Source: Bryobacterales bacterium (GTDB lineage: Bacteria; Acidobacteriota; Terriglobia; Bryobacterales; Bryobacteraceae). From it: a stretch of 45,155 nt of DNA. The first letter of the stretch is position 1, and each line of letters starts with the position of its first letter. Position numbers and translations under genes: made by a program. The stretch covers positions 22,252-67,406 of the forward strand of contig PLEX01000091.1 of the NCBI GenBank assembly GCA_003136575.1, read 5' to 3'. The notes under the pieces were generated by a model, which saw nothing but the letters and a program-made list of their open reading frames with translations, made no database searches and was not told where the DNA came from. Of this stretch, positions 1 to 9,100 are shown in pieces.

Positions 1-490
1 GGACATGATCCTGATGCTCGACGTGATCGAGCATCTGGCTTCGCCCGAACGTTTTCTCGACCAGTTGCATGAGAGCTTGTCGAAGAATCCGGGCATGCAA
101 ATCATCATGAGCACGGCCAATATCGGGTTCATTATTCCAAGGCTGATGCTGCTGATCGGGCAGTTCAACTACGGCAAGCGAGGCATTCTCGACGTCACGC
201 ATACTCGGCTTTTCACGTTCTCTTCGTTCCGCCGCTGTCTTGAACAGTGCGGTTTCGATGTGCTCGAAATGAGAGCGGTGCCCGGACCCTTCCCGCTGGC
301 GCTTGGCGACACATGGCTCAGCCGGCTGCTCCTCCGGGCGAATCAGCTGATGATGAAGGTTTCGCGCGGACTGTTCGGTTACCAGATTTTTGCCCGGATC
401 AAGCCGCGGCCAACTGTAGCATATCTGCTGGAAGCGGCCCACGTGGAGTCCGATCGCAAAGTGCGCGCGCTCGAAGCCGTTTCCGGGTAG
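1..490 (+). CDS. SAM-dependent methyltransferase, C-terminal part (5' truncated)
   Basis: The frame is open from the window edge to the TAG at 488-490, so the N-terminal part with the SAM-binding glycine motif lies outside. The visible start, MLDVIEHLASPERFLDQL, is the motif-II/III region of class I methyltransferases of the Methyltransf_23/11 type (D-x-x-E-H-L/V). It is followed by HTRLFTFSSFRRCLEQCGF, which is typical of this family. The substrate cannot be read from this fragment. The next gene begins 1 nt after this stop and encodes a glycosyltransferase, so a role in making a glycolipid or polysaccharide is possible; that is inference. Confidence 0.75.
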   Translation, partial: DMILMLDVIEHLASPERFLDQLHESLSKNPGMQIIMSTANIGFIIPRLMLLIGQFNYGKRGILDVTHTRLFTFSSFRRCLEQCGFDVLEMRAVPGPFPLALGDTWLSRLLLRANQLMMKVSRGLFGYQIFARIKPRPTVAYLLEAAHVESDRKVRALEAVSG

Positions 491-491
491 C

Positions 492-2072
492 ATGGGGTCC
501 CCGCAGCCCGGCACCGCAAGCCCCTCCGCACTTACGCCAGGCTGGAAGGTAGGTATTGCCTCGGCCGCGTCACTTTCCTTCCTCTGTAAGATCCTCCTGG
601 CCCTCAATACCTTCGGGACAAACGACGTTTACGCCTGGGAACGCTTCGCGCGCTGGTCCTCCCTGTTTGGCTCGGGCCTTTACTCGATCGACCCGGCCTT
701 CAACCATCCGCCGTCGATGATCCACGTGCTTGGCGTGATGACATGGCTCTCGAAAACGACCGGGATTTTCTTCCCGTTCTGGCTGCGCATCCCCGCCATA
801 GTCGCCGACTCCGTCAGCCTCTGGGTCGTCTATCGCATCTTCGCCGGACGACTCCACGACCGAACTGTTCGTTGGACTTTGCTGCTTCTCGCCGCGTCTC
901 CGACGCTGATCCTGGTTTCGGGGTTCCACGGGAACACCGACCCGGTCGTCATGTTTTTGCTGCTCCTCAGTGTTTGGTTCACGCAGGAGGGCGCGGCCAA
1001 TCGCGACTGGGCATCCGGCGCTGCGTTCGGCGCGGCCATGTGCATCAAAATCCTCCCGCTCGCGGTTCTGCCAGTCCTGTTTTTCTGCCGCCCTGGCCTC
1101 CGACGCCGCGCGATTTTCCTCGGCTCAGCGGCGGCTGTAATGGTCGTCTGCTGGTCACCGTATCTGTTTCTGGACCCGGCCGCGATTTTCCATCAGGTCG
1201 TCGGCTACCAGAGCATTTACGGCCATTGGGGACTCAGCTGGCTCGCCTACCGTCTGCCTTTCTTTCGCGATTCATGGCACGACGCGTTTCAGCACTATGG
1301 CGCATACGCGGTGTTGTCCATTATCGCGATTGCCGCATTCCTCGTGAACCGTTTACCTGACCGGCCGACGGTTTACACGCAAACAGGCGCTGCGCTCTTC
1401 TTCTTCCTCGCCACAGCGAACGGATTCGGAGTGCAGTATCTGGCGTGGATTGTGCCGTGGACGGTTGGCATTGGCATCGTCTCGGTCGGGTTTTTCACGG
1501 CTGCCAGCGGCGCGTTACTGTTCGCCGTGTACAACTGGTGGTCGGGAGGTTTCCCCTGGTATCTCGCGGACAGTAACTATGTCGGCGACTTCTCCGGTCA
1601 CCTCGATTACTTTCTGACCGTCTGCTGGATCTCCGTCATCGTGCTCGCGTGGTCGGTCTGGAAGTGGAAATCTTCCCCTTCATTCCCGGGTCTCCGCGCA
1701 CGAATCCTGTGGAGCTGTTTCCTGATTCCGGCTTTCATTTCACCGCTGTGGATTCAAGTCCGGCGAATCGACGCGCGCACTTACCCACCGGCGAACGACC
1801 ACGCGGCGCTTGTGTCTATTCGCGCGGACGAACATGCGATGCTGTCGCAGGCCTATTACAAGATGGGGCGCTACGCGGATGCGGTCGTAGCCGCTCGTAC
1901 CGGAGTGGCTCTCGACCCCACCGTGCTCGACGCATGGAACAGCCTCGCGCAGGCGTGCATTCGGCTGGGACGTTGGGATGAAGCGAGGAACGCCGCAAAC
2001 ACCGCTATTCGCCTGGCCCCGAACGACGAGACTGCGAATGCCAACCTCGCGGAATCGCTGGCTCACCGATAA
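492..2072 (+). CDS. GT-C membrane glycosyltransferase with C-terminal TPR repeats
   Basis: A 526-residue protein with about ten hydrophobic segments, a first-loop acidic motif (TNDVYAWERFA, about residues 42-52) and FNHPPSMIHV soon after. This is the usual arrangement of polyprenyl-phosphate-sugar-dependent GT-C enzymes (GT39/GT83/GT87-like). The last 80 residues form two TPR units (QAYYKMGRYADAVVAARTG and a second with CIRLGRWDEARNAA), presumably exposed to the periplasm and used for protein contacts. The ATG follows the upstream methyltransferase stop by 1 nt, which suggests co-translation. The transferred sugar and acceptor are unknown. The closest family assignment is uncertain because GT-C families share little sequence. 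Confidence 0.75.
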   Translation: MGSPQPGTASPSALTPGWKVGIASAASLSFLCKILLALNTFGTNDVYAWERFARWSSLFGSGLYSIDPAFNHPPSMIHVLGVMTWLSKTTGIFFPFWLRIPAIVADSVSLWVVYRIFAGRLHDRTVRWTLLLLAASPTLILVSGFHGNTDPVVMFLLLLSVWFTQEGAANRDWASGAAFGAAMCIKILPLAVLPVLFFCRPGLRRRAIFLGSAAAVMVVCWSPYLFLDPAAIFHQVVGYQSIYGHWGLSWLAYRLPFFRDSWHDAFQHYGAYAVLSIIAIAAFLVNRLPDRPTVYTQTGAALFFFLATANGFGVQYLAWIVPWTVGIGIVSVGFFTAASGALLFAVYNWWSGGFPWYLADSNYVGDFSGHLDYFLTVCWISVIVLAWSVWKWKSSPSFPGLRARILWSCFLIPAFISPLWIQVRRIDARTYPPANDHAALVSIRADEHAMLSQAYYKMGRYADAVVAARTGVALDPTVLDAWNSLAQACIRLGRWDEARNAANTAIRLAPNDETANANLAESLAHR

Positions 2073-2135
2073 CGCGCCAGCCACCCCCTAATTCGAGGCG
2101 CTCGCGGGCCAGAACGGTCAGGTCTATCCGCACCT

Positions 2136-2561
2136 TCAAGTCGAACGGCTAACAGTAATCTCCCGCTCGTCTTCCCCGAGCGCCAGCAGCCGGATCTCCG
2201 TCCGTTCCTGCGGCATCAGCGCCGGGAACCTCTCCGCCCATTCCAGCAGCACCAGCGCTCCGCTGCCAAACAGATCGTCCAGCCCGAGGCTCTCCACTTG
2301 CCTCGCTTCCTCCAGCCGATAGAGATCGATGTGATACACCGGATCGTCTTCTCCATACTGGTGAATCAGGGTAAACGTCGGGCTTGACACTGCATCGGCC
2401 CCAGCCACGCCCCGGCCTTCCACGATACCTTTCGCCAGCGTCGTCTTGCCCGCGCCCAGATTGCCGATCAGCAGCACCGCGCCATGCAATTCGCCCGCGA
2501 GTGCGCGGCCCAGCGCCATTGACTCATCGGCTGACTTAGTGCGAAACGTTCGTGATGGCAC
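2136..2561 (-). CDS. tsaE: TsaE, tRNA threonylcarbamoyladenosine biosynthesis ATPase
   Basis: TsaE (YjeE family) is the small ATPase that works with TsaB and TsaD to make the t6A modification at position 37 of ANN-decoding tRNAs. The 141-residue length is normal. A Walker A motif GNLGAGKTTLAKG lies near residue 33, followed by SSPTFTLIHQY, YHIDLYRL and LLEWAERF, all family signatures. The start at 2561 keeps the conserved SADESMALGRALAGEL segment and overlaps the 3' end of nnr by 26 nt. This is the last gene of the leftward operon that begins with lpxD. Confidence 0.93.
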   Translation of the reverse strand: MPSRTFRTKSADESMALGRALAGELHGAVLLIGNLGAGKTTLAKGIVEGRGVAGADAVSSPTFTLIHQYGEDDPVYHIDLYRLEEARQVESLGLDDLFGSGALVLLEWAERFPALMPQERTEIRLLALGEDEREITVSRST

Positions 2562-4092
2562 GAATCCCCTCGGGCAGATAGCGCAGCAGATCCGTCGCGA
2601 TGACCGGCTGTTCGCCTAAGTGCCGAGCCGCAAACTCTCCCGAGAGGCCATGCAGATAAACGGCCGCGGCCGTGGCTCGATCCAAATCATCAGGAAACTG
2701 CGCGGCAAGGCCGGCGGTCAAGCCCGTCAGAATGTCGCCTGTGCCTCCCGTCGCCATAGCCGGCGAACCCGTGGAATTGATCCACACACGCCCGTCCGGA
2801 AACGCGATCACGGTGCCTTCTCCCTTGAGAACCAGCGTCACGTGCCGCTCGGCCGCGAACGCCCGCGCGCTGCCAATTCGGTCGGCCTGAATCTCCAGGA
2901 TACTGCGCGCCGCCAGCCGCGACATTTCACCCGGATGCGGAGTCAGAATTCGCGGCGCACCCGACGATTTCCATTCGCTGCCGGCCATGCAATTGAGCGC
3001 ATCCGCGTCCACAACCATCGGCTTTTCCAGGCCTTCAAAAATCGTGCGTACGACATCGCGTGTTTCGTTGTCGGTCCCGATACCAGGCCCTATAGCGATC
3101 AGCGTGAGTTTCCCAGCCAGTTCCTGAATGCGGCTCAAAGCGGCGCGCGAGATTACGCCGGATGCCGTCTCGGCAAGCGGCTCCGTCATCAACTCCGGGC
3201 TGAAGGCGGCTACCGAGGCGAGCGCGGACTCGGGACACGCCACCGTCACCAAACCAGCACCCGCACGCAGTGCCGCGAGACCAGCCATCGCCGCAGCGCC
3301 CGACTTGCCGCGCGATCCAGCGACGATCAACACATGTCCGTACCGCCCCTTATTGGAATCCCGCGCGCGGGGCGCAAAAATGGATGCGATGCTCTGCGAC
3401 GTGATCAGCGCCAACTGGATCGCCGGATCGTCTTCATAGAGTGTTTCCGGCGATCCGATTGCGCAAATCCGCAAGTCGCCCATGAATCCACGGGCCGGCG
3501 GCAGAGCATGACAGATCTTGGGCGCCGTGAACGTGACGGTCGCGTCGGCGTGCACATATTCTCCATCTGGCGCGGGGCTGTCGCCCGACAACCCGGACGG
3601 AATATCGACCGCAACCACTTTCGCGAGTGGAAAACCCGAATTAATGGCGCGAATCGCATCGAGCGCCGAGCCGCGCGCGGCGCCATTGAGCCCGGTGCCG
3701 AGGACCGCGTCGATCACCAGTGTCGCTTCGCGACTCGCGGCTGCGAAATCGCCCCGCACCTCTAAACCCGACGCTCGCAGCATCGTCAGATTGGCTGCCG
3801 CGTCGCCGGTCAACTCCTTTGCATCGCCAATCAGCGCCACTTCCAGTAAAACCGGGCGAAACCCGTTGTGCAGAATCCGTGCGATAGCTAACCCATCGCC
3901 GCCGTTGTTTCCTTTGCCGCACACGACGACGATCCGCTGACGCTCGACTGGCGAGAAACGCTCCGCCACGTACTCGACCACACGATGCGCGGCGTTCTCC
4001 ATCAGGATGATGCCCGGGATGCCCGCCGCGATTGTGGCGCGATCCACGGTATTCATCTGGGCGACGGTCAATACTTTTCGCGGATTTGGCAT
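2536..4092 (-). CDS. nnr: Bifunctional NAD(P)H-hydrate epimerase / ADP-dependent dehydratase
   Basis: Repairs hydrated NAD(P)H. The N-terminal YjeF_N epimerase (about residues 1-215) interconverts R and S forms and the C-terminal ribokinase-like domain (about 230-510) dehydrates the S form using ADP. Visible motifs are ENAAHRVVEY and GKGNNGGDGLAIAR (epimerase), then GSRGKSGAAAMAG, AIGPGIGTDNET, ILTPHPGEMSRLA and ATGGTGDILTGL, the last holding the catalytic Asp of the GTGD loop. The ATG at 4092 (MPNPRKVLTV) shares one base with the stop of the phosphatase gene (TGATG). A longer in-frame extension to 4152 would lie inside that gene and is rejected. Genes nnr and tsaE are commonly adjacent in bacteria. 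Confidence 0.93.
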   Translation of the reverse strand: MPNPRKVLTVAQMNTVDRATIAAGIPGIILMENAAHRVVEYVAERFSPVERQRIVVVCGKGNNGGDGLAIARILHNGFRPVLLEVALIGDAKELTGDAAANLTMLRASGLEVRGDFAAASREATLVIDAVLGTGLNGAARGSALDAIRAINSGFPLAKVVAVDIPSGLSGDSPAPDGEYVHADATVTFTAPKICHALPPARGFMGDLRICAIGSPETLYEDDPAIQLALITSQSIASIFAPRARDSNKGRYGHVLIVAGSRGKSGAAAMAGLAALRAGAGLVTVACPESALASVAAFSPELMTEPLAETASGVISRAALSRIQELAGKLTLIAIGPGIGTDNETRDVVRTIFEGLEKPMVVDADALNCMAGSEWKSSGAPRILTPHPGEMSRLAARSILEIQADRIGSARAFAAERHVTLVLKGEGTVIAFPDGRVWINSTGSPAMATGGTGDILTGLTAGLAAQFPDDLDRATAAAVYLHGLSGEFAARHLGEQPVIATDLLRYLPEGIRAITNVSH

Positions 4093-6011
4093 CAGATTCC
4101 CCTCACGATCATGAGCGTCATATCGTCGGCCTGTTCCTCGGCCGTATCCCAATGCCGCACCGCTTCCAGGATCTTCTCCACGATTTCCGGTGGTGTGGCT
4201 TCGCGGTGCCGCATGACGACTTCTGCGAGACGCTCCGCCCCGAAATCTTCTCCATAGGCGTTTTCAGGCTCGGTAATTCCATCCGTGTAGGCCACGAGAA
4301 GGTGGCCTGGCCCCAGAGGCACGCTCCGCTCCTCGTAGCGCAGTGAAGGGAATGCGCCCACAACCGATCCGGTTACTTCGAGGAACTCGTAATCGTCGCC
4401 GTGGACCAACAGCGGCGGCAGGTGCCCCGCGTTGGTATACCTGATCCGCCGTGTGTTCTCGTTGTACAGTCCGAAGAAGAAGGTCGCGTACTTTTCCGGC
4501 GACGTGCTGGCATAAAGCAGACGATTCAGCCGCGCCACGGTGTTCGCCGGCGTCACAGCCGCGCCGGCGTCGGAAAGCTGCGTCCGCATGATCGATTGAA
4601 TCGACGCCATCAGCAACGCTGCGGAAATGCCCTTGCCCGCCACGTCGCCCAGCGCGATGGCAAGCTCGCCGTCCGCCGCCACGAAGTAGTCGTAGTAATC
4701 GCCGGAGACCATGCGGGCGGCATGGCACACGCCCAGCATCCCAACCGTATCGGAAGCCGGCGCCTTGTGCGGAAACAGCCTGGTCTGCACCTCGCTCGCG
4801 ATGGCGATCTCCGATTGCAGTCGTTCTTTTTCCCGCGTCACTTCCACGAACTGCTCCAACTGTTCCGCCATTTTGTTGAACGAGTGGCCGAGTTCCGCCA
4901 GCTGGTCGCGGCCCCGCACCGGAATCCGGTAGGCGAATGCGCCTTCGCCGATTTTCTTCGTGCCTTCGTACAGGTTGTGGACCGCCCCCGTGATCGTGCC
5001 CGTCATCGAGATGCCGATATACCATGAGATCATTTCGGCGAGCCCCAGCATCGCGATGGTGACATAAAAAAGGATTACGAACAGTTGCAGCGAGTCGCCG
5101 ATTTTGCTTGGAAACACCACTCCCAGGACCGCCGACATGCGCGTGACAATCAGCATCAGCCTGGTTGTGCCGGAATTGGGGCGAGTCCAGTCCGCGACCT
5201 CGACAGGAGCCACGCCCGTAATGGCGAAGTCCAGCACGTTTTGCTGGGGCGGCACCAGACCCGCAATCGCATTTCTGTAGGTAGTTACGTTGGTTTCCAC
5301 CTCATTCGAATCGTCGGACCTCGTTTGGGGAGAACCTTCCGGCATACCAAGACTGCCCAGACCCGGGACCAGTTTCTCCAGAACATCCCGCGTCAGCGGC
5401 GCCAGAATCAGCGACCTGTTCCTCCCGTTACTGACCAGCGACATCAGATAGGGCGTCTTGCCCTTGTAGACGACGCCGGTGTAGTCCTTCCAGTTACCCG
5501 GCGGCATGGCGATCGTGGCGTCGGCGGGATAGCGAAACATCTGGTTGCCCGTGACGAGGGCCTCGAACGACGGGATGCCGGTAGCGGTCAATTGCTGAAC
5601 GATAGTCATTCGATCCGCAGGCAACTCCCGCGCCAGCAGCCGCGCCGGGGTTTCAATGGACCGTTCACGGTTCTCCATCGCGGCTGTAACCATATAGCCC
5701 GCGAATTGCGCCGTCAGCGTCCATCCCGCGATCAGAAAAAACGCAAGAATCAGCGCGATCGGCACTACGGCGATGAACAGATACGTTACGATCAGCCGGT
5801 TGCGGACTTTCCAGATCAGCTGCGATCTCGAAAGGGCCAGTTGCACCAGTTTCCAGCTGACCCAGACAACCAGGATCACGTTGATCAGCGACGAAAGCGC
5901 ATTCAGCTTGCCTGTAGCCATCAGCAACACGTCCAGTGCGAGAACCGAGAGCAAAGCGACTCGCAGTCTCGTCAACTGAATTCGATACCTGCCGATAGCA
6001 AGATCGCTCAC
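4092..6011 (-). CDS. Membrane PP2C-type (SpoIIE/RsbU) serine phosphatase with HAMP domain
   Basis: A 639-residue signalling protein. It has two or three N-terminal membrane segments (about residues 17-100), an extracytoplasmic sensor region of about 200 residues, another membrane segment (about 310-335), a HAMP linker (VHNLYEGTKKIGEGAFAYRI), a short coiled coil (about 385-410) and a SpoIIE/PP2C domain. Catalytic-core motifs are intact: SGDYYDYF, GDVAGKGISAALLMA, NAGHLPPLL, YTDGITEPEN and DDMTLMIV. The family dephosphorylates anti-sigma-factor antagonists, but no partner-switch partner is encoded in this window. Translation starts at GTG (6011), overlapping the upstream LOG gene stop as GTGA. 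Being inside an lpxD operon suggests an envelope signal, which is inference. Confidence 0.9.
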   Translation of the reverse strand: MSDLAIGRYRIQLTRLRVALLSVLALDVLLMATGKLNALSSLINVILVVWVSWKLVQLALSRSQLIWKVRNRLIVTYLFIAVVPIALILAFFLIAGWTLTAQFAGYMVTAAMENRERSIETPARLLARELPADRMTIVQQLTATGIPSFEALVTGNQMFRYPADATIAMPPGNWKDYTGVVYKGKTPYLMSLVSNGRNRSLILAPLTRDVLEKLVPGLGSLGMPEGSPQTRSDDSNEVETNVTTYRNAIAGLVPPQQNVLDFAITGVAPVEVADWTRPNSGTTRLMLIVTRMSAVLGVVFPSKIGDSLQLFVILFYVTIAMLGLAEMISWYIGISMTGTITGAVHNLYEGTKKIGEGAFAYRIPVRGRDQLAELGHSFNKMAEQLEQFVEVTREKERLQSEIAIASEVQTRLFPHKAPASDTVGMLGVCHAARMVSGDYYDYFVAADGELAIALGDVAGKGISAALLMASIQSIMRTQLSDAGAAVTPANTVARLNRLLYASTSPEKYATFFFGLYNENTRRIRYTNAGHLPPLLVHGDDYEFLEVTGSVVGAFPSLRYEERSVPLGPGHLLVAYTDGITEPENAYGEDFGAERLAEVVMRHREATPPEIVEKILEAVRHWDTAEEQADDMTLMIVRGI

Positions 6012-6829
6012 AGAGATTCCTTACTCCCCGCCGGTTCGTCGGGCCGTACGCTGTGCGAAATCGCCGGCACCTCCTCCGGTAGCGGTTCCACCTGCTCCGT
6101 CAGTGTGCGTTGCAGGATTTCCAGCGCCGCCTCGGGAGTGTCGGCGAAATGGAAAAGGTTCATGTCCTCCGCCGAAATGGTCCCGTACTTCACCAACGCT
6201 TCGAAGTTCACCACTTCTTTCCAGAATTCCGATCCGTAGAGAACGATCGTCATCTTCTTCGCCAGTTTCTTCGTCTGGACAAGCGTAAGGATCTCGAACA
6301 ATTCGTCCATCGTGCCGAAACCGCCGGGAAACACGATCAGCGCCTTCGCCATATACGCAAACCAGAACTTGCGCATGAAGAAGTAGTGGAACTCAAAACT
6401 GAGTTCGCGCGTGATGTAAGGATTGGGAAACTGTTCGAACGGCAGCCCGATATTCAGCCCGATATTCTTGCCGCGCGCATCGGATGCGCCTCGGTTGGCC
6501 GCTTCCATAATCCCCGGTCCCCCGCCCGAACACACCACGAACCGGTACGTGCGCTCGCGGAAGGTCTTAGCCCACGTGGTGACCATCGCCGCCAGCGTTC
6601 TGGCTTCGGTGTAATATCTGCCCAATGGGCTGTCTTCGCGGATCCGCGCCGAGCCGAAGAACACGATGGTGTCACGAATCCTCTGCCGCCGCAGATGGGA
6701 CAGCGGCTCGAGGTATTCCGATATGATGCGCAGCGGGCGCGCGTCCGGGCTGGTCAGAAACGGCTCGTTTCTGTAAGCCAGCGCGGGCCGTGGCGGCTTG
6801 TTTGCGGGAGGGACTGCCTGATCGTTCAT
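6008..6829 (-). CDS. LOG family Rossmann-fold protein (TIGR00730-like)
   Basis: A 273-residue protein with the two LOG/lysine-decarboxylase-like signatures GGGPGIMEAANRGA and PGGFGTMDELFEILT. In characterised members these form the nucleotide-binding and catalytic site that releases the base from cytokinin ribotides or AMP-like nucleotides. The larger bacterial members with an N-terminal extension, like this one, are mostly uncharacterised. The ATG at 6829 overlaps the lpxD stop by the classic ATGA arrangement; a longer reading to 6931 would overlap lpxD by about 100 nt and is unlikely. The 3' end overlaps the phosphatase start by 4 nt, so the genes are very probably co-translated. Confidence 0.85.
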   Translation of the reverse strand: MNDQAVPPANKPPRPALAYRNEPFLTSPDARPLRIISEYLEPLSHLRRQRIRDTIVFFGSARIREDSPLGRYYTEARTLAAMVTTWAKTFRERTYRFVVCSGGGPGIMEAANRGASDARGKNIGLNIGLPFEQFPNPYITRELSFEFHYFFMRKFWFAYMAKALIVFPGGFGTMDELFEILTLVQTKKLAKKMTIVLYGSEFWKEVVNFEALVKYGTISAEDMNLFHFADTPEAALEILQRTLTEQVEPLPEEVPAISHSVRPDEPAGSKESL

Positions 6830-7860
6830 GATTTCGATTCCTGCCGGCGTTCGGCCGCGTTCCTCTTCAGTTCTCGCACCGTCCGCAAGATCTCCGGCAG
6901 CTTCTGGAACGCGGTAATAGCGCGCAGCCATTCCGACGCGTCGAACGCCGGCGACCCGGACATGCGTGCCTTCGCCGGCACGTCCCCGCCGATGCCACTC
7001 TGTGCATAGATGGTCGCGCCTTCGTGAATCGTCAGATGTCCGGAGATACCCGCCTGGCCAGCCAGCAGCACGTCTTTTTCGAGAATACTGCTGCCCGCAA
7101 GGCCCGTCTGTGCGCAGATAATGTTGTCTTCCCCTACCACGCAGTTGTGGCCGATCTGAACCAGGCTGTCGATCTTCGCGCCTCGCTTCACCCGCGTTTC
7201 TCCCATTGAAGCGCGGTCGACCGAAGTCAGGCTCTGTATCTCCACATCGTCTTCGATTATCGTGATTCCCGATTGCACGATCTTGTAATGCGACCCATCG
7301 GCGCGTTTGGCGAATCCGTAACCATCGCCGCCGATCACCACGTTGTTTTGCAGGATGACCCGATTACCGACGCGGCAAAACTCGCGCACTACGGAATGGG
7401 AATGCGCCGTGAAATCATCGCCGATAACGGCGCCGGGGTAGATGACTACATGGGGATGCAGGACAGCGTCGCGCCCGATGACGACATCCTCCCCGATCGC
7501 CACGAACGCCCCGATCGACGCGCCTTCGCCGATCTTCGCCGTGGCCGCGATGGCTGCCGAAGGATGTATTCCCGGCGCCGGCCTCGGTGCCCGGTAGAAA
7601 AGCTCCAGCGCGCGCGCGTAATCGTAATAAGGGTTGGCGGAAATCAACGTGGCGATGCCATCCACCGGCCTGGATGCCAGCACCGCGCTGGCCTGCGTCA
7701 GCTTCAGCTTGGGTGCGTACCTGGGGTTCGAGAGGAAGGTGAGATGGCCGGGTCCGGCCTGCTCAAGCCCTCGGACCCCGCTGATTTCGACGCCTTCGGA
7801 TGTTCCGGGCGGACAATCGAGCGTGCAGCCCAGCGCGGCCGCCAGTTCAGTGATCTTCAT
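6826..7860 (-). CDS. lpxD: UDP-3-O-(3-hydroxyacyl)glucosamine N-acyltransferase LpxD
   Basis: Third step of lipid A synthesis: acyl-ACP-dependent N-acylation of UDP-3-O-acyl-glucosamine in the cytoplasm. The protein has the LpxD N-terminal domain (about 1-100, with GPGHLTFLSNPRY) and a left-handed beta-helix of hexapeptide repeats (about 100-300). It includes the conserved VVIGGDGYGFAKRADG and IGHNCVVGEDNIICAQTG segments; the His in IGHN is the expected catalytic base. Length 344 residues is normal. ATG at 7860 (MKITELAAALG) is preferred over a TTG two codons upstream; neither has a strong ribosome-binding site. It heads the leftward operon and indicates an LPS-bearing outer membrane. Confidence 0.95.
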   Translation of the reverse strand: MKITELAAALGCTLDCPPGTSEGVEISGVRGLEQAGPGHLTFLSNPRYAPKLKLTQASAVLASRPVDGIATLISANPYYDYARALELFYRAPRPAPGIHPSAAIAATAKIGEGASIGAFVAIGEDVVIGRDAVLHPHVVIYPGAVIGDDFTAHSHSVVREFCRVGNRVILQNNVVIGGDGYGFAKRADGSHYKIVQSGITIIEDDVEIQSLTSVDRASMGETRVKRGAKIDSLVQIGHNCVVGEDNIICAQTGLAGSSILEKDVLLAGQAGISGHLTIHEGATIYAQSGIGGDVPAKARMSGSPAFDASEWLRAITAFQKLPEILRTVRELKRNAAERRQESKS

Positions 7861-7984
7861 GGTCAACCATCAGGGTACACCGCACGCGGGATGTCACCGG
7901 CAGTGTGCCAGTCCACGTCTGACCGACAGAGCTACACAATGGATTGCCTTCTGCCGATATGTCTCATGAGGTCCAGGGAATACC

Positions 7985-8494
7985 GTGGCTTGCCGGAGTA
8001 ATATCGATAGCATAGAGTTCGTCCATCTGGAACGCACAAGAGCCCTGGAACCCGAAACGTGTCGTCTTGACACCCCGGGCGCAGCAGGCTCGGTTCCTGA
8101 AACTGTTCCGGCAGAGACTGCGCTGTCGGGTGCCGGACCAGTTCAGTCGAGCCTCGCGCGTCTGGATCAAGCGAGTCCGGAACGACTCGCCGATGCTGGC
8201 CAGAACCAAACTTTCAAGCCGCTCCAACTGGTTCCGCCCGGGCCGTGGCGGTCGCTCGGCGGGTATCTGGACTACCGCGACTGGCCCGACCGCGAGCGCT
8301 TTCATGATTTGGACCGCGCCATCGAGCTACAGGCCTGGAAGGAATGCGACCACGATGACGACGCTTCCCGGGAAAAGTACACGCGAGGATTGGCCGCGTT
8401 AAAACGACCCGTTCCGACGCCGATCAGCCGGCAAAAAGCGGCGAGCGCGCCGGAAACGGCCACCGAAACAATACTTCCTCCCGAACGTCGATAG
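7985..8494 (+). CDS. Hypothetical protein, weakly supported
   Basis: An open frame of 169 codons from GTG 7985 to TAG 8494. I recognise no family. The second half has protein-like composition with a tryptophan- and aspartate-rich stretch (GGYLDYRDWPDRERFHDL and AWKECDHDDDASREKY), whereas the first 70 residues look less convincing. No ribosome-binding site is evident before the GTG, so a later start is possible. Competing frames on both strands look poorer. It could also be non-coding. Confidence 0.35.
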   Translation: MACRSNIDSIEFVHLERTRALEPETCRLDTPGAAGSVPETVPAETALSGAGPVQSSLARLDQASPERLADAGQNQTFKPLQLVPPGPWRSLGGYLDYRDWPDRERFHDLDRAIELQAWKECDHDDDASREKYTRGLAALKRPVPTPISRQKAASAPETATETILPPERR

Positions 8495-8567
8495 GGGTGG
8501 AGTGTAGTATAGGAACTATTCCCCGTTGAATGCAAACTTTTGGAACAACAGTACTGAAAGGAGCATT

Positions 8568-9071
8568 ATGGATAGTCTTTTCGAGGAACTCATCGCAGTA
8601 GACTCCGAGGCGGCCCTGAAGTTTTTCGTCGAAAATCTGAGGGAGACCGAAGGAACCGGAAGGCAGAGGAATGACGAGATGTTCTATGTGGCCAGCATTC
8701 TCGCTCACTACTCGCAAACCTCGCGCGCGGACACGATGTCCCTGCCGTCGATGGCCAACCTCTCTGAGGTATTCGACCAATTCGTGCTTCAGGCAACCGT
8801 GATGAACGATTCCGAGTTGCTGGAAATCGGCGGCTCGCAGGTTCTGCTGTTTGCCGGTTTCTTCCGCGACCAGATGTCGCGCCGCCATAACGTCGAATGG
8901 TACGACCAGATCGGGCAGTCGATGTACGAACGCGCCAGCCAACACTCGAAAAACCTGCAGAAGCGGGAGCTGTTCGACCGCATGGCGGAATCATTCCCGG
9001 CATGGACCATCATCTGCCGCGATCTCAGCCGGGCGTTCCGTAATAACCGGCTGTTGCTGCGCTTCAACTGA
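8568..9071 (+). CDS. Conserved-looking hypothetical protein, mostly helical
   Basis: A 167-residue protein starting at ATG 8568, with a good ribosome-binding site (GAAAGGAG at 8556-8563). A TTG at 8526 in the same frame would add 14 residues and put the start before that site, so it is rejected. The composition is soluble, helical and acidic/aromatic-rich, with no signal peptide or membrane segment. Segments such as MSRRHNVEWYDQIGQSMYERAS and FPAWTIICRDLSRAF look like a real folded protein, but I cannot assign a family. It stands alone, convergent with the monooxygenase gene. Confidence 0.75.
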   Translation: MDSLFEELIAVDSEAALKFFVENLRETEGTGRQRNDEMFYVASILAHYSQTSRADTMSLPSMANLSEVFDQFVLQATVMNDSELLEIGGSQVLLFAGFFRDQMSRRHNVEWYDQIGQSMYERASQHSKNLQKRELFDRMAESFPAWTIICRDLSRAFRNNRLLLRFN

Positions 9072-9100
9072 GCGGCGCATTTTGCCGGAGGGCCTTCAGT

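Noticed and set aside
2620..3765. A 381-codon plus-strand frame opposite nnr
   Set aside because: Arg-rich shadow composition, opposite a gene with complete catalytic motifs.
7964..8305. A 113-codon minus-strand frame upstream of lpxD
   Set aside because: No ribosome-binding site and basic, shadow-like composition; the plus-strand frame is somewhat more protein-like, though also weak.
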